Positions 51,781 through 61,515 are shown, counted from the stretch's first letter. The stretch: DNA of 64,000 nucleotides from JAOUEA01 sp963719165 (GCA_963719165.1 CAVRAV010000001.1:2599371-2663370); one strand, 5' to 3'. Numbers and translations are program-made. The notes: generated from the letters alone by a model not told the origin.

Positions 51781-52708
51781 ATGACGCCCGGCATCAATCG
51801 GATCAAGACCTGGACCCTGATCGCGGCGATGGGCGGCCTGTTCGTCCTGGTCGGCGGGGCGGTGGGTGCCTTCACGAAGCTGGGGGCCAGCACCGGGGCG
51901 CTGATCTTCCTGGGGATCGGCTTGGTGTTCAACGCCGCGATGTACTGGTACTCGGACAAGATCGCGATCGCGACCACTCGTTCCAAGCCCGTCACCGAGC
52001 AGGACCAGCCGGCGCTCTACCGGATCGTGCGGGAGCTCGCAGCCGATGAGGCAGATCCCGATGCCCAAGATCTTCGTCTCCACGATGGCGCAGCCCAACG
52101 CGTTCGCGACGGGCCGCGATCCGACCAACGCCTCCGTCGCCGTCACGGCCGGCATCTTGCAGTTGCTGGATGAGCGCGAGCTGCGCGGGGTGCTCGCACA
52201 CGAGCTGTCCCACGTGGTCAACCGCGACATCCTCATCTCCTCCATCGCGGCCGCCATCGGCATGAGCATCACGTTCATCGCCCGCTTCGGGTTCTTCTTC
52301 GGCAGCGATCGAGAGGGCGGCGGCATGGGCATGCTCGTCGCGTGGATCCTCGCGCCGCTCGCGGCGATGATGATCCAGATGGCCGTCTCGCGCTCACGCG
52401 AATATCAAGCGGACGAGTCCGGCGCCTTCTTGTCGAGGGACCCCGATGCGCTCGCGAGCGCGCTCCGCAAGCTGGAGCAGACCTCTCGGCAGATCCCGGC
52501 GCCCGCGACCGTGAGCCCGGCCGAGGCCCACATGTTCATCGTGAACCCGATGGCGTCGCTCCGCGGGAAGGGGATGAGCGGGCTGTTCTCCACCCACCCG
52601 CCCACGGCCGAGCGGATCGCCCGGTTGGAGTCCATCAAAGCCCGGATCGACGGTGCCGGCGTACCGCCGGCGCGCCCCGATGCCGTGCAGCAGTTCCGCG
52701 AGCTGTAG
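51781..52708 (+). CDS. htpX: Membrane zinc metalloprotease HtpX, frame broken near 52050
   Basis: ATG 51781 after AAGGAG. Two N-terminal helices ('WTLIAAMGGLFVLVGGAVGA' and 'GALIFLGIGLVFNAAMYWYS') and 'QDQPALYRIVRELAADE' are in one frame. The protein then continues in the next frame from 'IPMPKIFVSTMAQPNAFATG' with the zinc motif HELSHVVNRD (HExxH), two more helices and 'SREYQADESGAFL' (third ligand). Removing one base near 52050 restores the ~308-residue family length. Known: HtpX degrades misfolded membrane proteins. It converges on the decarboxylase gene. Confidence 0.88.
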
Positions 52709-52755
52709 GTCAGCCCCGCCGCCGGCGAGATCGCCGCGGGACCCGCCCCGCCCGA

Positions 52756-54124
52756 TCAGGTCATCGTGCCGAGGACGGCGAGCACGTGATCGATCGTCGT
52801 GCGCGGATTAACGAAGCACAGACGTGCGACGCGCTCCCCTCGATAAGTCGTGGGTTGGACGAAGGCGATCTGGGCTTCGAGCAGGCGCTTCCACCAGCGC
52901 TCGTAGTCGGCGTCGGCCCAGCCCGTGCGGCGGAACAGGACCACGGATAGCTCGGGGTCCATGAGCAGCTCGAGGCGCTCGCGGCGGCGGATCTCTTCAG
53001 CGGTCCGGCGCGCGAGGGTGAGGACCTGCTCGACGGCGTCGCGGTAGGCGTCGGTGCCGTAGGTGGCGAGGGAGAACCAGAAGGGAAGGCCGCGCGGGCG
53101 TCGCGTGAGGTGGTAGGCGTAGTCTGCCGGGTTCCATTCGCTCCACTCGGCGCCTTCCTGGTTCACCGTGTCGAGGTAGCCGGCCTCCTGACGGAACACC
53201 CCGCGGGCGCGCTCGGGGGCGCGGTAGATGAGGGCACAGCAGTCGTAGGGCGCGAAGAGCCACTTGTGCGGGTCGACGATGAAGGAGTCGGCGCGTTCGA
53301 TGCCGTCGAAGCGCGCTCGGATCGAGGGTGCCACGAGACCGGCGCCGCCGTAGGCGCCGTCGACGTGCATCCACAGACCACGTTCGGCGCACACGTCGGC
53401 GACCCCAGCGAGGTCGTCAACGGTGCCGGCGTTCGTGGCGCCGGCGCTCGCCACCACCGCGAACACGCCGGCGAGCTCTTCGGCGCTCAGCGCGTCGAGC
53501 GCGGCGCGCAGGGCGGGGCCGGTCAGCCGCCCGCGTTCGTCCCCGTCCACGTGGAACACCTCGACGTCCATGACGCGCGTAGCGGTGACGATCGAGGAGT
53601 GCGCGCTCTCGGCGAGGGCCACCTTCCAGCCCGATGGCGGACGCTCCCTCGTCGATGCGGCCGCGTGACGGGCCGCAACCAGGGCGGAGAGGTTCCCCGC
53701 CGATCCTCCGGAGACGAACACGCCGCCCGCTTCGGGCGGGAGCCCCGCGAGGTCGGCCACCCAGCGCAGGGCCTGGTTCTCGGCCCAGATGGCCCCCGCG
53801 CCGTCGAGCCAGCCCGCGGCGATGGTGGACGACGCGCCGACCACGAGGTCGAAGAGAACGGAGGCCTTCGTGGGCGCGGCCGGGACGAACGCCATCGACG
53901 ACGGGTGATCGGTGGAGATGGTGGCCGGCGCCAGCACCTCGGACCAGATCCGCAGCGCCTCGTCGCCCCCCAGCCCCTCCGGCGTGATGGTGATGCCGGC
54001 GCGGCGGCCGAGCTCGTCCCCGTCCGCCGAGCCGTCCAGCGGCTGGGGGCTCGCGATGCGGTTGCGGGCGTAGCGCGACGATCGACCGCGACAGGTCGTC
54101 GGTCTCCTCGGTGTAGCGATGCAT
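52756..54124 (-). CDS. PLP-dependent group II decarboxylase, frame broken near 54075
   Basis: ATG 54124 starts 'MHRYTEETDDLSRSIVA'. One extra C near 54075 breaks the frame, after which the chain runs intact as 'YARNRIASPQPLDG' to the stop at 52756 (~455 residues). Family motifs: 'TDHPSSMAFVPA', 'VSGGSAGNLSALVAARHA', 'MHVDGAYGGAGLVAP' and the PLP lysine in 'FIVDPHKWLFAPYDCCALI'. Known relatives decarboxylate aromatic amino acids, glutamate or aspartate; the substrate cannot be chosen by eye. It starts 19 bases after the aminotransferase and is probably cotranscribed. Confidence 0.88.
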
Positions 54125-54143
54125 GCGGCGGTCGGGCGAACCC

Positions 54144-55527
54144 CTACGCGGTGAGCTCCGTGCAGAAGGCGCCGAACGCCTCGACGTAGGTCTCGATGTC
54201 GGCCTCGGTGTGCTGCACCGAGATGGTCCACTGCTCCTCGTCGCCGGGGGTCATGAAGATGCCGCGGTTCACCATCCAGGGGTAGGAGGCCCAGTAGATC
54301 TCGGGGATGGTCTCCAGGAAGTCCTGGTAGTTCGTGAGCGGCTCCGCGCGGTAGGAGACGCACCCCTTGGCGCCCAGATCCACCGTGTGCGCGGGGATGC
54401 CCGATCCGCTGATCGCCCGGTCGCATCCTTCGGCGAGCAGGGTGCCCAGCTTGCCCAGGTGATCGTACGCATCGCGGGTCAGCACCTGTGTGAGGGCAGC
54501 CAGGCCGATCGCTCGCGGACAGCGGGTTACCGTTGAACGTGCCCTGCTGCGCGGCGCCCTTGGTCACGAAGTCCATCACGGCCGCGTCGCCGCCGAAGGC
54601 GCCGATCGTGGAGCCCCCGCCGATGGCCTTGGCCCAGGCGGCCAGGTGCGGCATCACGCCGTAGCGCTCGGCGGCCCCGCCGTAGGCGATCGTGCCGCCG
54701 CACTTCACCTCGTCGAAGATCAAGATCGCGCCGTGCTTCTCGCACACATCCTTGAGCGCCTGGAGGTAGCCGTCGGCAGGCACGACGATGCCGATGTTCA
54801 TCATCACCGGTTCCAAGATGACGGCCGCGATCTGCCCGGGGTTGTCCACGAACGCCTGATCAACGGCCGCGGCATCGTTGAACGGCGCGATGATCGTGGT
54901 GTCCCAGAGCGCGCGCGGCACGCCCTTGGAGGTGGGCTCGGTCGTGTACCAGCTCTTGCCCTCGTGCTCGACGTTGTGGCGCAGGCCCAGGACGTCGGAT
55001 TCGGGGACCACGGAGAAGAGCACCGAGTCATGGTGGCCGTGGTAGGACCCCTCCATCTTGACGATCTTGTCGCGTCCCGTGGCGGCGCGCGCCACACGGA
55101 TGGCGTCCATGGTCGCCTCGGTCCCCGAGTTCACGAAGCGGACCTGATCGCATCCGAACCGTTCGCAGACGGCCTCGGCGAGCGCCACGGTGGTCTCGGT
55201 GGTAACGGCGAAGTGGATCGCATCCTCGGCGGCCGCGTGGATAGCCTCGACGATCTTGGGGTGGGCGTGGCCCACGACGTTCACGCCGAAGCCACCGTGG
55301 AAGTCGGTGTACGTGGTGCCGTCGACGTCGGTGACGGTGGCGCCCTTGCCGTGCGCGAGGTAGACCGGGTACGGGTCACCCACCTGGAAGTTCGAGACCA
55401 CCCCGCTCGGCAGCGACTTGAGCGCCCGCCGGAAGAGCTTCTCCGAACCCTGGGTCCGGCTCAACCACACCTGCGTCTCCGACTCGGCGATGTCCGCCGC
55501 GCGGGCCTTCAACCGTTCGAGGTCCAA
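54144..55527 (-). CDS. Class III aminotransferase (glutamate-1-semialdehyde aminomutase-like), frame broken near 54510
   Basis: TTG 55527 follows a strong AGGAGGAGG by seven bases. Motifs: 'DVDGTTYTDFHGGFGVNVVG', 'VRFVNSGTEATMDAIRVARA', 'GSYHGHHDS', 'ILIFDEVKCGGTIAYGG' and the PLP lysine in 'AAWAKAIGGGSTIGAFGG'. After 'GTFNGNPLSA' the frame breaks (one extra A near 54510) and resumes as 'AIGLAALTQVLTRDAYDH' to the stop at 54144. About 460 residues result. It resembles GSA aminomutase but the motif details differ from HemL, so I leave it as a transaminase of unknown amine. It is paired with a decarboxylase. Confidence 0.87.
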
Positions 55528-55624
55528 GGGGTTACCTCCTCCTGAGGAACGCTCAATCTACTCGGCGCCCGTCGTCGCAGGCAATGCAGGGGGCGAACGG
55601 GTGTTCGGCGGCGGCGGGCGTCGG

Positions 55625-56122
55625 CTAGGGCCGGTAGTTCGTGAACTGCAGGGCCAGGCCGAAGTCGTGTTCCTTCACCGAGCGGATGGCGGCTTGCAGA
55701 TCGTCTTTGGACTTGCCGAGCACCCGCACCTGCGCGCCCTGGATCTGGGTCTGGGCCTTCGGCACGGCCTGGCGCACGAACTTCGAGATCTCCTTGGTCT
55801 TCTCGTCGGGGATGCCCGTGATGATCTCGATGCTCTGGCGCGTGGTCCCCTTCGCGGCCTCCTCGAGGGGCCCAGGCTTCAGCGACTTGAGCGGCACGCT
55901 GCGCTTGACGGCGCGCTCCTGCAGGACCTGCCAGGCGGCCTTGAGCCGGTCCTCCGTGGAGGAATGCAGCTCGATCTTCTCCTCGGCGAGCGCCACCGTG
56001 GTCCCCGTGCCCTTGAAATCGAAGCGCTGCGAGATCTCGCGCGAGGTCTGATCGACCGCGTTGCGCACCTCCTGCAGGTCCACCTCGGAGACGATGTCGA
56101 AAGAGAACTGATCCTTGGCCAT
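55625..56122 (-). CDS. yajQ: YajQ family nucleotide-binding protein
   Basis: ATG 56122 gives 165 residues, the family length. Typical start 'MAKDQFSFDIVSEVDLQEVR', then 'SQRFDFKGTGTTVAL' and the C-terminal 'DDLQAAIRSVKEHDFGLALQ'. Known: YajQ proteins bind c-di-GMP or nucleotides and can act with transcription factors. There is no ribosome site. TATCCT lies a few bases before the ATG, so the transcript may be leaderless. It diverges from tRNA-Tyr. Confidence 0.93.
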   Translation of the reverse strand: MAKDQFSFDIVSEVDLQEVRNAVDQTSREISQRFDFKGTGTTVALAEEKIELHSSTEDRLKAAWQVLQERAVKRSVPLKSLKPGPLEEAAKGTTRQSIEIITGIPDEKTKEISKFVRQAVPKAQTQIQGAQVRVLGKSKDDLQAAIRSVKEHDFGLALQFTNYRP

Positions 56123-56168
56123 GCAGGCAGGATAGCGATTCGGCATGGAGGTGGCCGCCGCCGTTCGC

Positions 56169-56174
56169 TATCCT
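56169..56174 (+). promoter_or_regulatory. Putative -10 (TATCCT) for tRNA-Tyr
   Basis: TATCCT ends 10 bases before the tRNA 5' end. The same hexamer occurs on the other strand just before yajQ, so the ~60-base gap probably holds two divergent promoters. Confidence 0.45.
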
Positions 56175-56184
56175 GACAGTCCCT

Positions 56185-56266
56185 GGGAGGATGCCCGAGT
56201 GGCCAAAGGGAGCGGGCTGTAAACCCGTCGGCGTAGCCTACGGAGGTTCGAATCCTCCTCCTCCCA
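56185..56266 (+). tRNA. tRNA-Tyr (GTA)
   Basis: Acceptor GGGAGGA pairs with TCCTCCC. The D-arm CCCGAGTGGCCAAAGGGAG is typical of bacterial tRNA-Tyr. The anticodon loop CTGTAAA (GTA) is closed by GCGGG/CCCGT, a long variable arm follows (class II), and the T-arm is GGAGG-TTCGAAT-CCTCC. The discriminator is A, and the 3' CCA is not encoded. It is followed within seven bases by the left inverted repeat of the mobile region. Confidence 0.95.
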
Positions 56267-56272
56267 CACAGG

Positions 56273-56287
56273 GGTGTTCTCAAAACT
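56273..56287 (+). repeat. Left terminal inverted repeat of the mobile region
   Basis: GGTGTTCTCAAAACT is the exact reverse complement of the last 15 bases of the window (63986-64000). With a 5-base gap the match extends through CCCTGAC. It begins seven bases after tRNA-Tyr, and the transposase remnant reads toward it. Confidence 0.6.
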
Positions 56288-56409
56288 GGGGCCCCTGACA
56301 TCTCAGAACTCCACTGAAGAAGGTTCGACCGATGTTCCGCGCGATCGAGGGTCGGTTGGAGGCGCGGCCGGCGAAGATCAGCCGCGGAACTGGCCCTCGA
56401 ACGCGCGAA

Positions 56410-56439
56410 GGGCGTCACCGGAACATGCCGATGACGCCC
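56410..56439 (-). terminator. Hairpin after transposase remnant
   Basis: GGGCGTCA (56410-56417) pairs with TGACGCCC (56432-56439) around a 14-base loop. Read on the minus strand it lies about 40 bases after the transposase stop and ends in TT. Confidence 0.5.
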
Positions 56440-56476
56440 TTGTTCAGAGATGTGGTGTTCTTGGAACTCGCGCTGA

Positions 56477-58217
56477 TCAGGTTGAGGCGGTGAGCGGCCG
56501 GATCCGGGCGATCACGGCCGACAGGTCGGTCCACGTCTGCGTGCGACGCTTCTTGCCTAGGCTTCTTCGCCTGCGTGCCTCGTCGACCTCCTTCTTCGCG
56601 GTGAACGAGCGGATGGTCTCGAGGTTGTAAGCGGCGAAGGTGAACGCCAGCAGCAGCTTCATCTTCGCGAGACCGAAGACGTGGAAGAACTTGTGGCTGG
56701 ATGTTGACGAAGGCGCCCTTCAGCTCGCGTTGACGCCTTCGACCACCTCGACGCCTGCGGTAGGAGATGCGCCAAGCGGTGGTGCCCGGGAAGAAGCGCT
56801 GCCGTGGGGGAGCTCGGCGGCCGATGCCGTCACCGATGCCATTGCAGCAGAGGCACCTTCGGGGAGGGCGACCAGCGGCGCTGTTGCGGGACCCGCGCAT
56901 CGACTTCGGGACCTGGCGCGAGCGGAGGCGACCCGCGCGCACACGGGGCACTTCCATCTTGTCGCGCCGTCGGCATCGGGCCTGGCGTTGCGCTCGAAGC
57001 GGTAGCTGCGCCAAGCGGTTGAAGGCCGCCTCGTATTCGCGGCACTCCTCTCCGTCGAGTTGTACGGAGGCATGGGCAGCAGTCGACGAAGTTCGTCGGG
57101 CGCGTGCGCGCTGACCAGCTGCCCCTCAACCATCAGCGAGTCTTCAGAACGGCTTCGCCGCGCGCTGCGTGTCCTTCGGCTGAAGGTCTGGGCTGGATCC
57201 CCGACCGGTTCAGCGGATGTGACGTCGTCTCGGGGCGGAGCTGCGAGTACCCGCGGTCCCAGACGACGTCGTCGACGTCGAAGCCGCCGGCTTGGCGGCG
57301 ATCAGCTTGGGGACCACGGCGTCGTCGCGACGTGATCCCGCGGGGACAAGCGAGATCGTGGTGATCACGGGCGGGACGTCGGGTCCGAGGTTCAGGCGGT
57401 CGATGCCGTCTGACCACCCGGCGTCGCGAGCGGGACGGCGGGTGGAGTTCGTAGCCGACTCTCGCCCGGCCGCGCGGCTCCTCGTCGCGGAGCGGTGACC
57501 CGCGCGCGCGTCGGGGTCCTTCGTGTAGATGTTCCTGCCGTCGGGACCGACTCCGAGCACCCGGGCATGGCTCCGCATCGCCTGACGCGGCGTTGGGCCT
57601 CGACGTCGTCGTCGGGCTGCGCGTCCTCTCGCCGTCGAAGTCCTCGTCGTCGAGCTCGACCATGCAGCTTGCCCCACGTCTCGATGTCGGTGCCGTCAAT
57701 CGCGCGGAACTGCTGGTCGCGGGAACGTGCTCGAGGGAGGCGCGAGCAGGCGATCGGCGAACCAGTCGACATCGATGTGGAGCGGGCTGCCGTCGATGGC
57801 GCCTCCCAACCCTCTTCGAGCTCCTCGAAGAGCAGGTTGAACAACTGGTCGGTGCGGTCGTACGCCTCGTGGGGCTGCCAGTTCCTGATGCCGAGCTCAT
57901 CGAGTTGCGTGCTTGCTGAAGGAGTTCAGCACGCGCGCGACCTCGGCGAGCTCGCCTGACGTGGTGGCGACGAAGCGCCGTTGACCTGCATCGCGACCAA
58001 CAGGCCTTCGACGCTCAGCGAGCGGGGGCGACCATCGGCATGGTCGAGGCGGGCACGGCAGCGGTACAGGACGCCCGAGGACCGCACGATGCGGCGGGCC
58101 GTGATGAACTCGGCCGCCGTCGGCGGGCGAGCCCCGGAGGTGTCGGATGGGGCGCGGGGGCTCGCGCTGGCGGCGCTCGACGGTCGCCATCACGTCGCGC
58201 GGGGCGGCGTCGCTCAC
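56477..58217 (-). pseudogene. DDE transposase, multiply frameshifted
   Basis: GTG 58217 overlaps the upstream ORF stop (GTGA). Pieces from all three frames assemble into one chain: 'FITARRIVRSSGVLYRCRAR', 'RPRSLSVEGLLVAMQVNG', 'ELGIRNWQPHEAYDRTDQLF', 'FRAIDGTDIETWGKLHG' (first catalytic Asp), 'GFDVDDVVWDRGYSQLRPE' (second Asp), a zinc-ribbon-like CPVC region, 'VEGVNAELKGAFVNI' (catalytic Glu), 'KFFHVFGLAKMKLLLAFTFA' and a basic tail ending at 56477. It resembles transposases I recall from Actinomycetota, but I cannot name the IS family. At least six frame breaks make it non-functional as read. Confidence 0.75.
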
Positions 58218-59227
58218 GACAGCCCCCGGAGCATGCGCTTGACCGCGCCGCGGTCCATCTTCGGCACGTACTTGAGAAGCGCGTCGAAGGTCTCGATGCG
58301 CTCTCGTCCCGGCGGCGGCGAGCAGCTCCGGCAGGCGAGTGCCGATGCGTCAGGTGCGTGACGATCCACGTGGAGCGCAGGCGATCAGACTAGAGCTTCT
58401 GGTGGTTGTGCCCGTCCTCGAAGCGAGCCGCGATCTCGTTCGTGCGGTTCCTGTGGGTCGTGTTGCCGCCGACGAGGTACTCGTCGCCGGCCTCCTCGGC
58501 CAGCGAGCGCCAACGAACTCATCCTCGTAGCGGCGAGGACCGGCACCTCACGTGGGCGGGGCGCGCCGACCTGACGCCCACAACCCCGCCGATCTTGATG
58601 CACGTCGGTGCCGCGCACTTTCCTGGCCCAGCGACCATCCAGCCCGGCGCCGACGCCCAAGAGGCTCGACGCGACCGCGGCCTTGCGCCGCCTGGCCGGG
58701 GTCGACTGGCGGCGTGGCGTCCTCGAGGAGGGCTACCAACTCGGCGGCGAGTACGGCGGCGCGACCTTGCGGGCCGGCATCGGCTCGGGGCGGGGCTCCC
58801 ACGGTGCCATCGTGGTCAGCTCACGGCCAAGCTTGCGGAGCGTCGCGCGGTAGGAGGGGCGCGAGGCCGTCTTCTTCAGCCCCGTCGAGCAGAAGCGCTC
58901 GACCGTGTCGGGGTCGAGCACGAGCTCGATGTCGAGCGGGATCCCCTCCTTCACGCACCACGCGCGCGATCAGGGTGAGGACCCTCGCGTCGCGCTCCAT
59001 CTGCGGCAGGCCGGCGGGGGCCGCGGCGTGGAGGGCCGGGATCACGAACGGGCGGAGCTTCTCCTCCCACACGGGCGTGGGGATGTCGCGAGGGGATGTA
59101 CCCCTCGATGCGGCGCTCGATGTCCTGGTGAGCCCGTCGTCGATGAGGATCAGGCGCGCTGCGGCCGGGCCTTTGGCCCTGCCGGTGCTCCCACCCGGGA
59201 GCGTTTCGCCTGATTCTTCTCGGTCAC
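58214..59227 (-). pseudogene. Unknown ORF coupled to the transposase, frameshifted
   Basis: GTG 59227 follows GAGGA. Pieces in different frames read in order: 'VTEKNQAKRSRVGAPAG', 'DIERRIEGYIP', 'PVWEEKLRPFVIPALHAAAP', 'EGIPLDIELVLDPDTVERFC', 'GLKKTASRPSYRATLRKLGR', 'DEYLVGGNTTHRNRTNEIAA' and finally 'DRLRSTWIVTHLTIGTRLPE' with 'VPKMDRGAVKRMLRGLS' before TGA at 58216-58214. About 335 residues when joined. The Arg-rich C-terminus loosely recalls recombinase helper proteins, but I do not recognise it. The stop overlaps the transposase start, so the two form a unit. Confidence 0.5.
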
Positions 59228-59290
59228 GTCGGTCCTCGCTTTGGGGGCGCAGTGCCCCTCACCGCTTCGCGACTCAGCTGGTGCACTGCA

Positions 59291-60118
59291 CTACGGCCAG
59301 CCAGATTTCTTCCGTGGCGCCCGCGGCCTCGAGGGGGCCTCTAATAGAGATGAGCGACTCGGCGCCTTCGGCCTAACGACCACGAGCCCGGTCCGATCAC
59401 CCCCGGGACCGAAGCTCCCGGTCAGGAGCACGAGCGATCCGTTCGCGAGGTACGCGCAGTACCCGCACTTCGCCCCCGCCGGCGGTGGCTCCGGCTTCTC
59501 CAGGAGGTAGAGGACCTGGGAGAGGAACGCCATGAAGGCGTCGTCGTCACGCTCGATCTCGAGGAAGTGGCGTCACTCCCTTGTAGGCGACGTCGTCCCC
59601 GACACCGATCATGGCGACCGGCTCCACGCAGAGGAGGCCCAACTGGGTCACCGGCGCCAGATCGAGGGCGCCCTCGACGGGGTTCTCCGCTGCCAGGGCG
59701 TAGCTGGCGAGCTGTCTGCCGTAGAAGTCGACGTGGCTGGCCTTCGGCTCCGACGTCTTGAAGTCGACGATCCCGAACGAGCCGTCGTCGTACGCGAGCG
59801 CCGTGTCGATCTTCCCCTGGAGCGTGACCTTGGTGTCGTGTCCCGGGAACGTGCAGCGGCCTCGAGCGAACCCAGCGATCCCCGAAGGCGACGCGACCAG
59901 GGCGCAGCCCTTCGGCCATCTCCTCCGAGCGCTTGTTGTAGAAGAAGTCCTTCGTCTGGTTGTCGAGCATGGTGAAGACCTTGGGGAAGGATCGCCGCCG
60001 GGCGTTTCAGCACGCCGCGCGCGTAGAGCCAGAAGCACCTCTGGCACTCGTCCCACAAGAAGGTCAGGCTGCTCGGCGCGAGCTTCACGACGCTGGGGGA
60101 TCCGTTCGTGCCGCTCAT
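59291..60118 (-). pseudogene. PD-(D/E)XK nuclease-like protein (RecB/Cas4-like fold), frameshifted
   Basis: ATG 60118 overlaps the PemK-like stop (ATGA). Joined frames read 'LAPSSLTFLWDECQRCFWLY', 'MLDNQTKDFFYNKRSEEMAE', then 'VTLQGKIDTALAYDDGSFGI' followed by VDFKTSEPKASH: the D...(V)DFK arrangement is the PD-(D/E)XK active site, and 'FYGRQLASYALAAEN' is the following RecB-type motif. Near the end 'AGAKCGYCAY' may bind an Fe-S cluster together with the early Cys. No cas genes or CRISPR repeats are nearby. The true 3' end is unclear because frames change after CGYCAY. Confidence 0.6.
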
Positions 60119-60585
60119 GCCGACCCCCCTTCGATGACGGAGAGGTCGGCGCGAGCCGGCGTCGTCATGGTGTTCACGGGCCGCCGCGAGCAGCTCGCGG
60201 ATGGTCGGTCCGCCGAGGCCGGCGAGCTTGATGACCTCGAACGCCAACGGCATGTCGACCCATCCGATGTGGTCCTGGATGTCGATGCCGGACGTGAAGC
60301 ACAACTTGCCGCTCCACAGCCATCCGGGGAACTTGAGACCGACCGCGTGCGGGTCCGGGATGGCAACCCTGGGGGTCCCGTCGTGGTGGCGAGGACGGGT
60401 CGTGAGTCCGATGGTGTGCCACGCCCAGCCGCTCGGTTCGACCAGGATGACCGGCCTCGCCTTTCCGCGCGCGAGCGGGTTCTCGATGCCGTTCACGATG
60501 TCCTGCCCAAGACGAGTCTCGCCGGGAGCGAGTTCTGCGGGGCGCCTTGAGCTGGCCCCTGGCGGTGCTGCCTTACGCTTTCCAT
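60115..60585 (-). CDS. PemK/MazF-like small protein, frame disturbed at both ends
   Basis: ATG 60585 has a strong AAGGAGG seven to eight bases upstream. After one frame change the core reads 'GQDIVNGIENPLARGKARPV' and 'ILVEPSGWAWHTIGLTT', then 'GLKFPGWLWSGKLCFTSG' and 'DIQDHIGWVDMPLAFEVIKL'. The N-terminal RPVILV strand and the later IDxxDHIGW segment resemble PemK/MazF-type ribonucleases. A second frame change lets it end in 'ADLSVIEGGSA' with TGA overlapping the nuclease ATG. If it is a toxin, no antitoxin is visible beside it, so the family call is tentative. Confidence 0.5.
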
Positions 60586-60993
60586 GTCGGGCCTCCTTAG
60601 TAGGTCCGGCCGGGCCCCGGGGCGTTACGCGCCGCCGGGGCCATCTGGCTTGTGCCTGCCGCGATCCGCGGCGTCTTCGATGGTCCCGAAGCTGTCCTCC
60701 TGTCAGGTGGATGTCTATAACCTAAGACAGAACTACGTCACCGTGTCTGTCAATATGCTTAGACTCCGACACGTGGGACGGCGGGTGGACACCGAAGACC
60801 TGTTGATGCGACGGGCGTAGCCGAGATCCTCGGGCTGAAGCCACTTCCAGAGCGGTCAGCACCTACCAGGCGATACAGGACATGCCTCGACCGGCGGTCG
60901 ACCTCGGGTCGCGGGCGGCCGCGGCTCTGGCTCCGAACAGAGATCGTGGCGTGGGCGCGCAAGACCGGCCGGGTCGAGTAGGGGAGACCAGGT
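60586..60993. promoter_or_regulatory. Divergent promoter region between PemK-like gene and hsdM fragment
   Basis: No convincing gene. The stretch 60715-60770 is notably AT-richer than its surroundings. It holds an inverted repeat (GACAGA 60726-60731 with TCTGTC 60746-60751), a minus-strand TTGACA (60753-60748) and GTCT-ATAACCTA-AGAC just upstream, all fitting an operator/promoter for the minus-strand PemK-like pair. Position 60840-60990 holds nothing I recognise. Confidence 0.4.
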
Positions 60994-61419
60994 GTGAGCA
61001 ACGGCGAGATCAGGAACCACGCGGCGTTCATCTGGTCGGTGGCCGATCTTCTCCGCGGGACGTACAAGCAGTCCGAGTACGGCAAGGTGGTCCTGCCGCT
61101 CGTCGTGATCCGCCGGCTGGACTGCGTACTGGACCCCACCAAGGAGGCGGTGCTCACCAGGGCCAAGTCGCTCAAGGGGAAGGTCGAGAACGTCGAGCCG
61201 GTCCTGCGCTCGGCCGCCGGGCAGCAGTTCTACAACACGTCTCCGCTGAACCTCCGCGGCCTACTCGACGACCCGAACAACATCGCACCCAACCTCCGCT
61301 CCTACATCGGAGGGTTCTCCGACGCCGCGCGCGATGTGATCGACCGGTTCGACTTCAACACCCAAGTCAGCAGGCTGGACAAGTCCCGGGCCCTCACCGG
61401 GTCCTTCCGCCACTTGTAG
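60994..61419 (+). pseudogene. HsdM N-terminal fragment truncated by an IS3-type insertion
   Basis: GTG 60994 after GGGGAGA. The first ~130 residues match the N-terminal helical domain of type I restriction methyltransferases: 'HAAFIWSVADLLRGTYKQSE', 'YGKVVLPLVVIRRLDCVLD' and 'DAARDVIDRFDFNTQVSRLD'. Homology ends near 61380, where antisense IS3 orfB sequence begins; the last dozen residues are read-through and the chain stops at 61419. The catalytic NPPF domain, HsdS and HsdR are absent, so there is no working system here. Confidence 0.8.
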
Positions 61420-61508
61420 AACCCCTGGGGGGAGAACCCGAGCACCCGGCAGGTCACCTTGACGGGGATCCCGTCTGAGGCAAGCTCGCGGACCAGCGGG
61501 TAGATCAT
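61384..61508 (-). pseudogene. IS3 transposase OrfB, N-terminal fragment
   Basis: ATG 61508: 'MIYPLVRELASDGIPVKVTC' then 'RVLGFSPQGFYKWRKDPV', the standard N-terminus of IS3-type OrfB. It runs into hsdM sequence after about 40 residues. The integrase core is absent. Confidence 0.8.
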
Positions 61509-61515
61509 TTTGGGT

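Noticed and set aside
52756..55527. Single 923-residue open frame apparently fusing aminotransferase and decarboxylase
   Set aside because: The middle ~120 residues are out-of-frame translation of the real aminotransferase C-terminus and decarboxylase N-terminus; two single-base breaks create the false fusion.
54144..55527. Naming the aminotransferase hemL
   Set aside because: It shares the fold and PLP motif, but the active-site region (AWAKAIGGG) and the pairing with a decarboxylase differ from a heme-pathway gene, and no other heme precursor genes are adjacent.
56185..56266. tRNA 3' end as an attachment site with a direct repeat downstream
   Set aside because: I searched the right part of the window by eye for a second copy of the T-arm/acceptor sequence and found none.
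59291..60118. Cas4 and a CRISPR locus
   Set aside because: The nuclease is RecB/Cas4-like, but no repeat-spacer array and no other cas genes occur in the window.
61302..61419. HsdM C-terminal residues RALTGSFRHL as native sequence
   Set aside because: They are the plus-strand reading of the IS3 orfB start (FYKWRKDPV on the other strand), so they are read-through after the junction.
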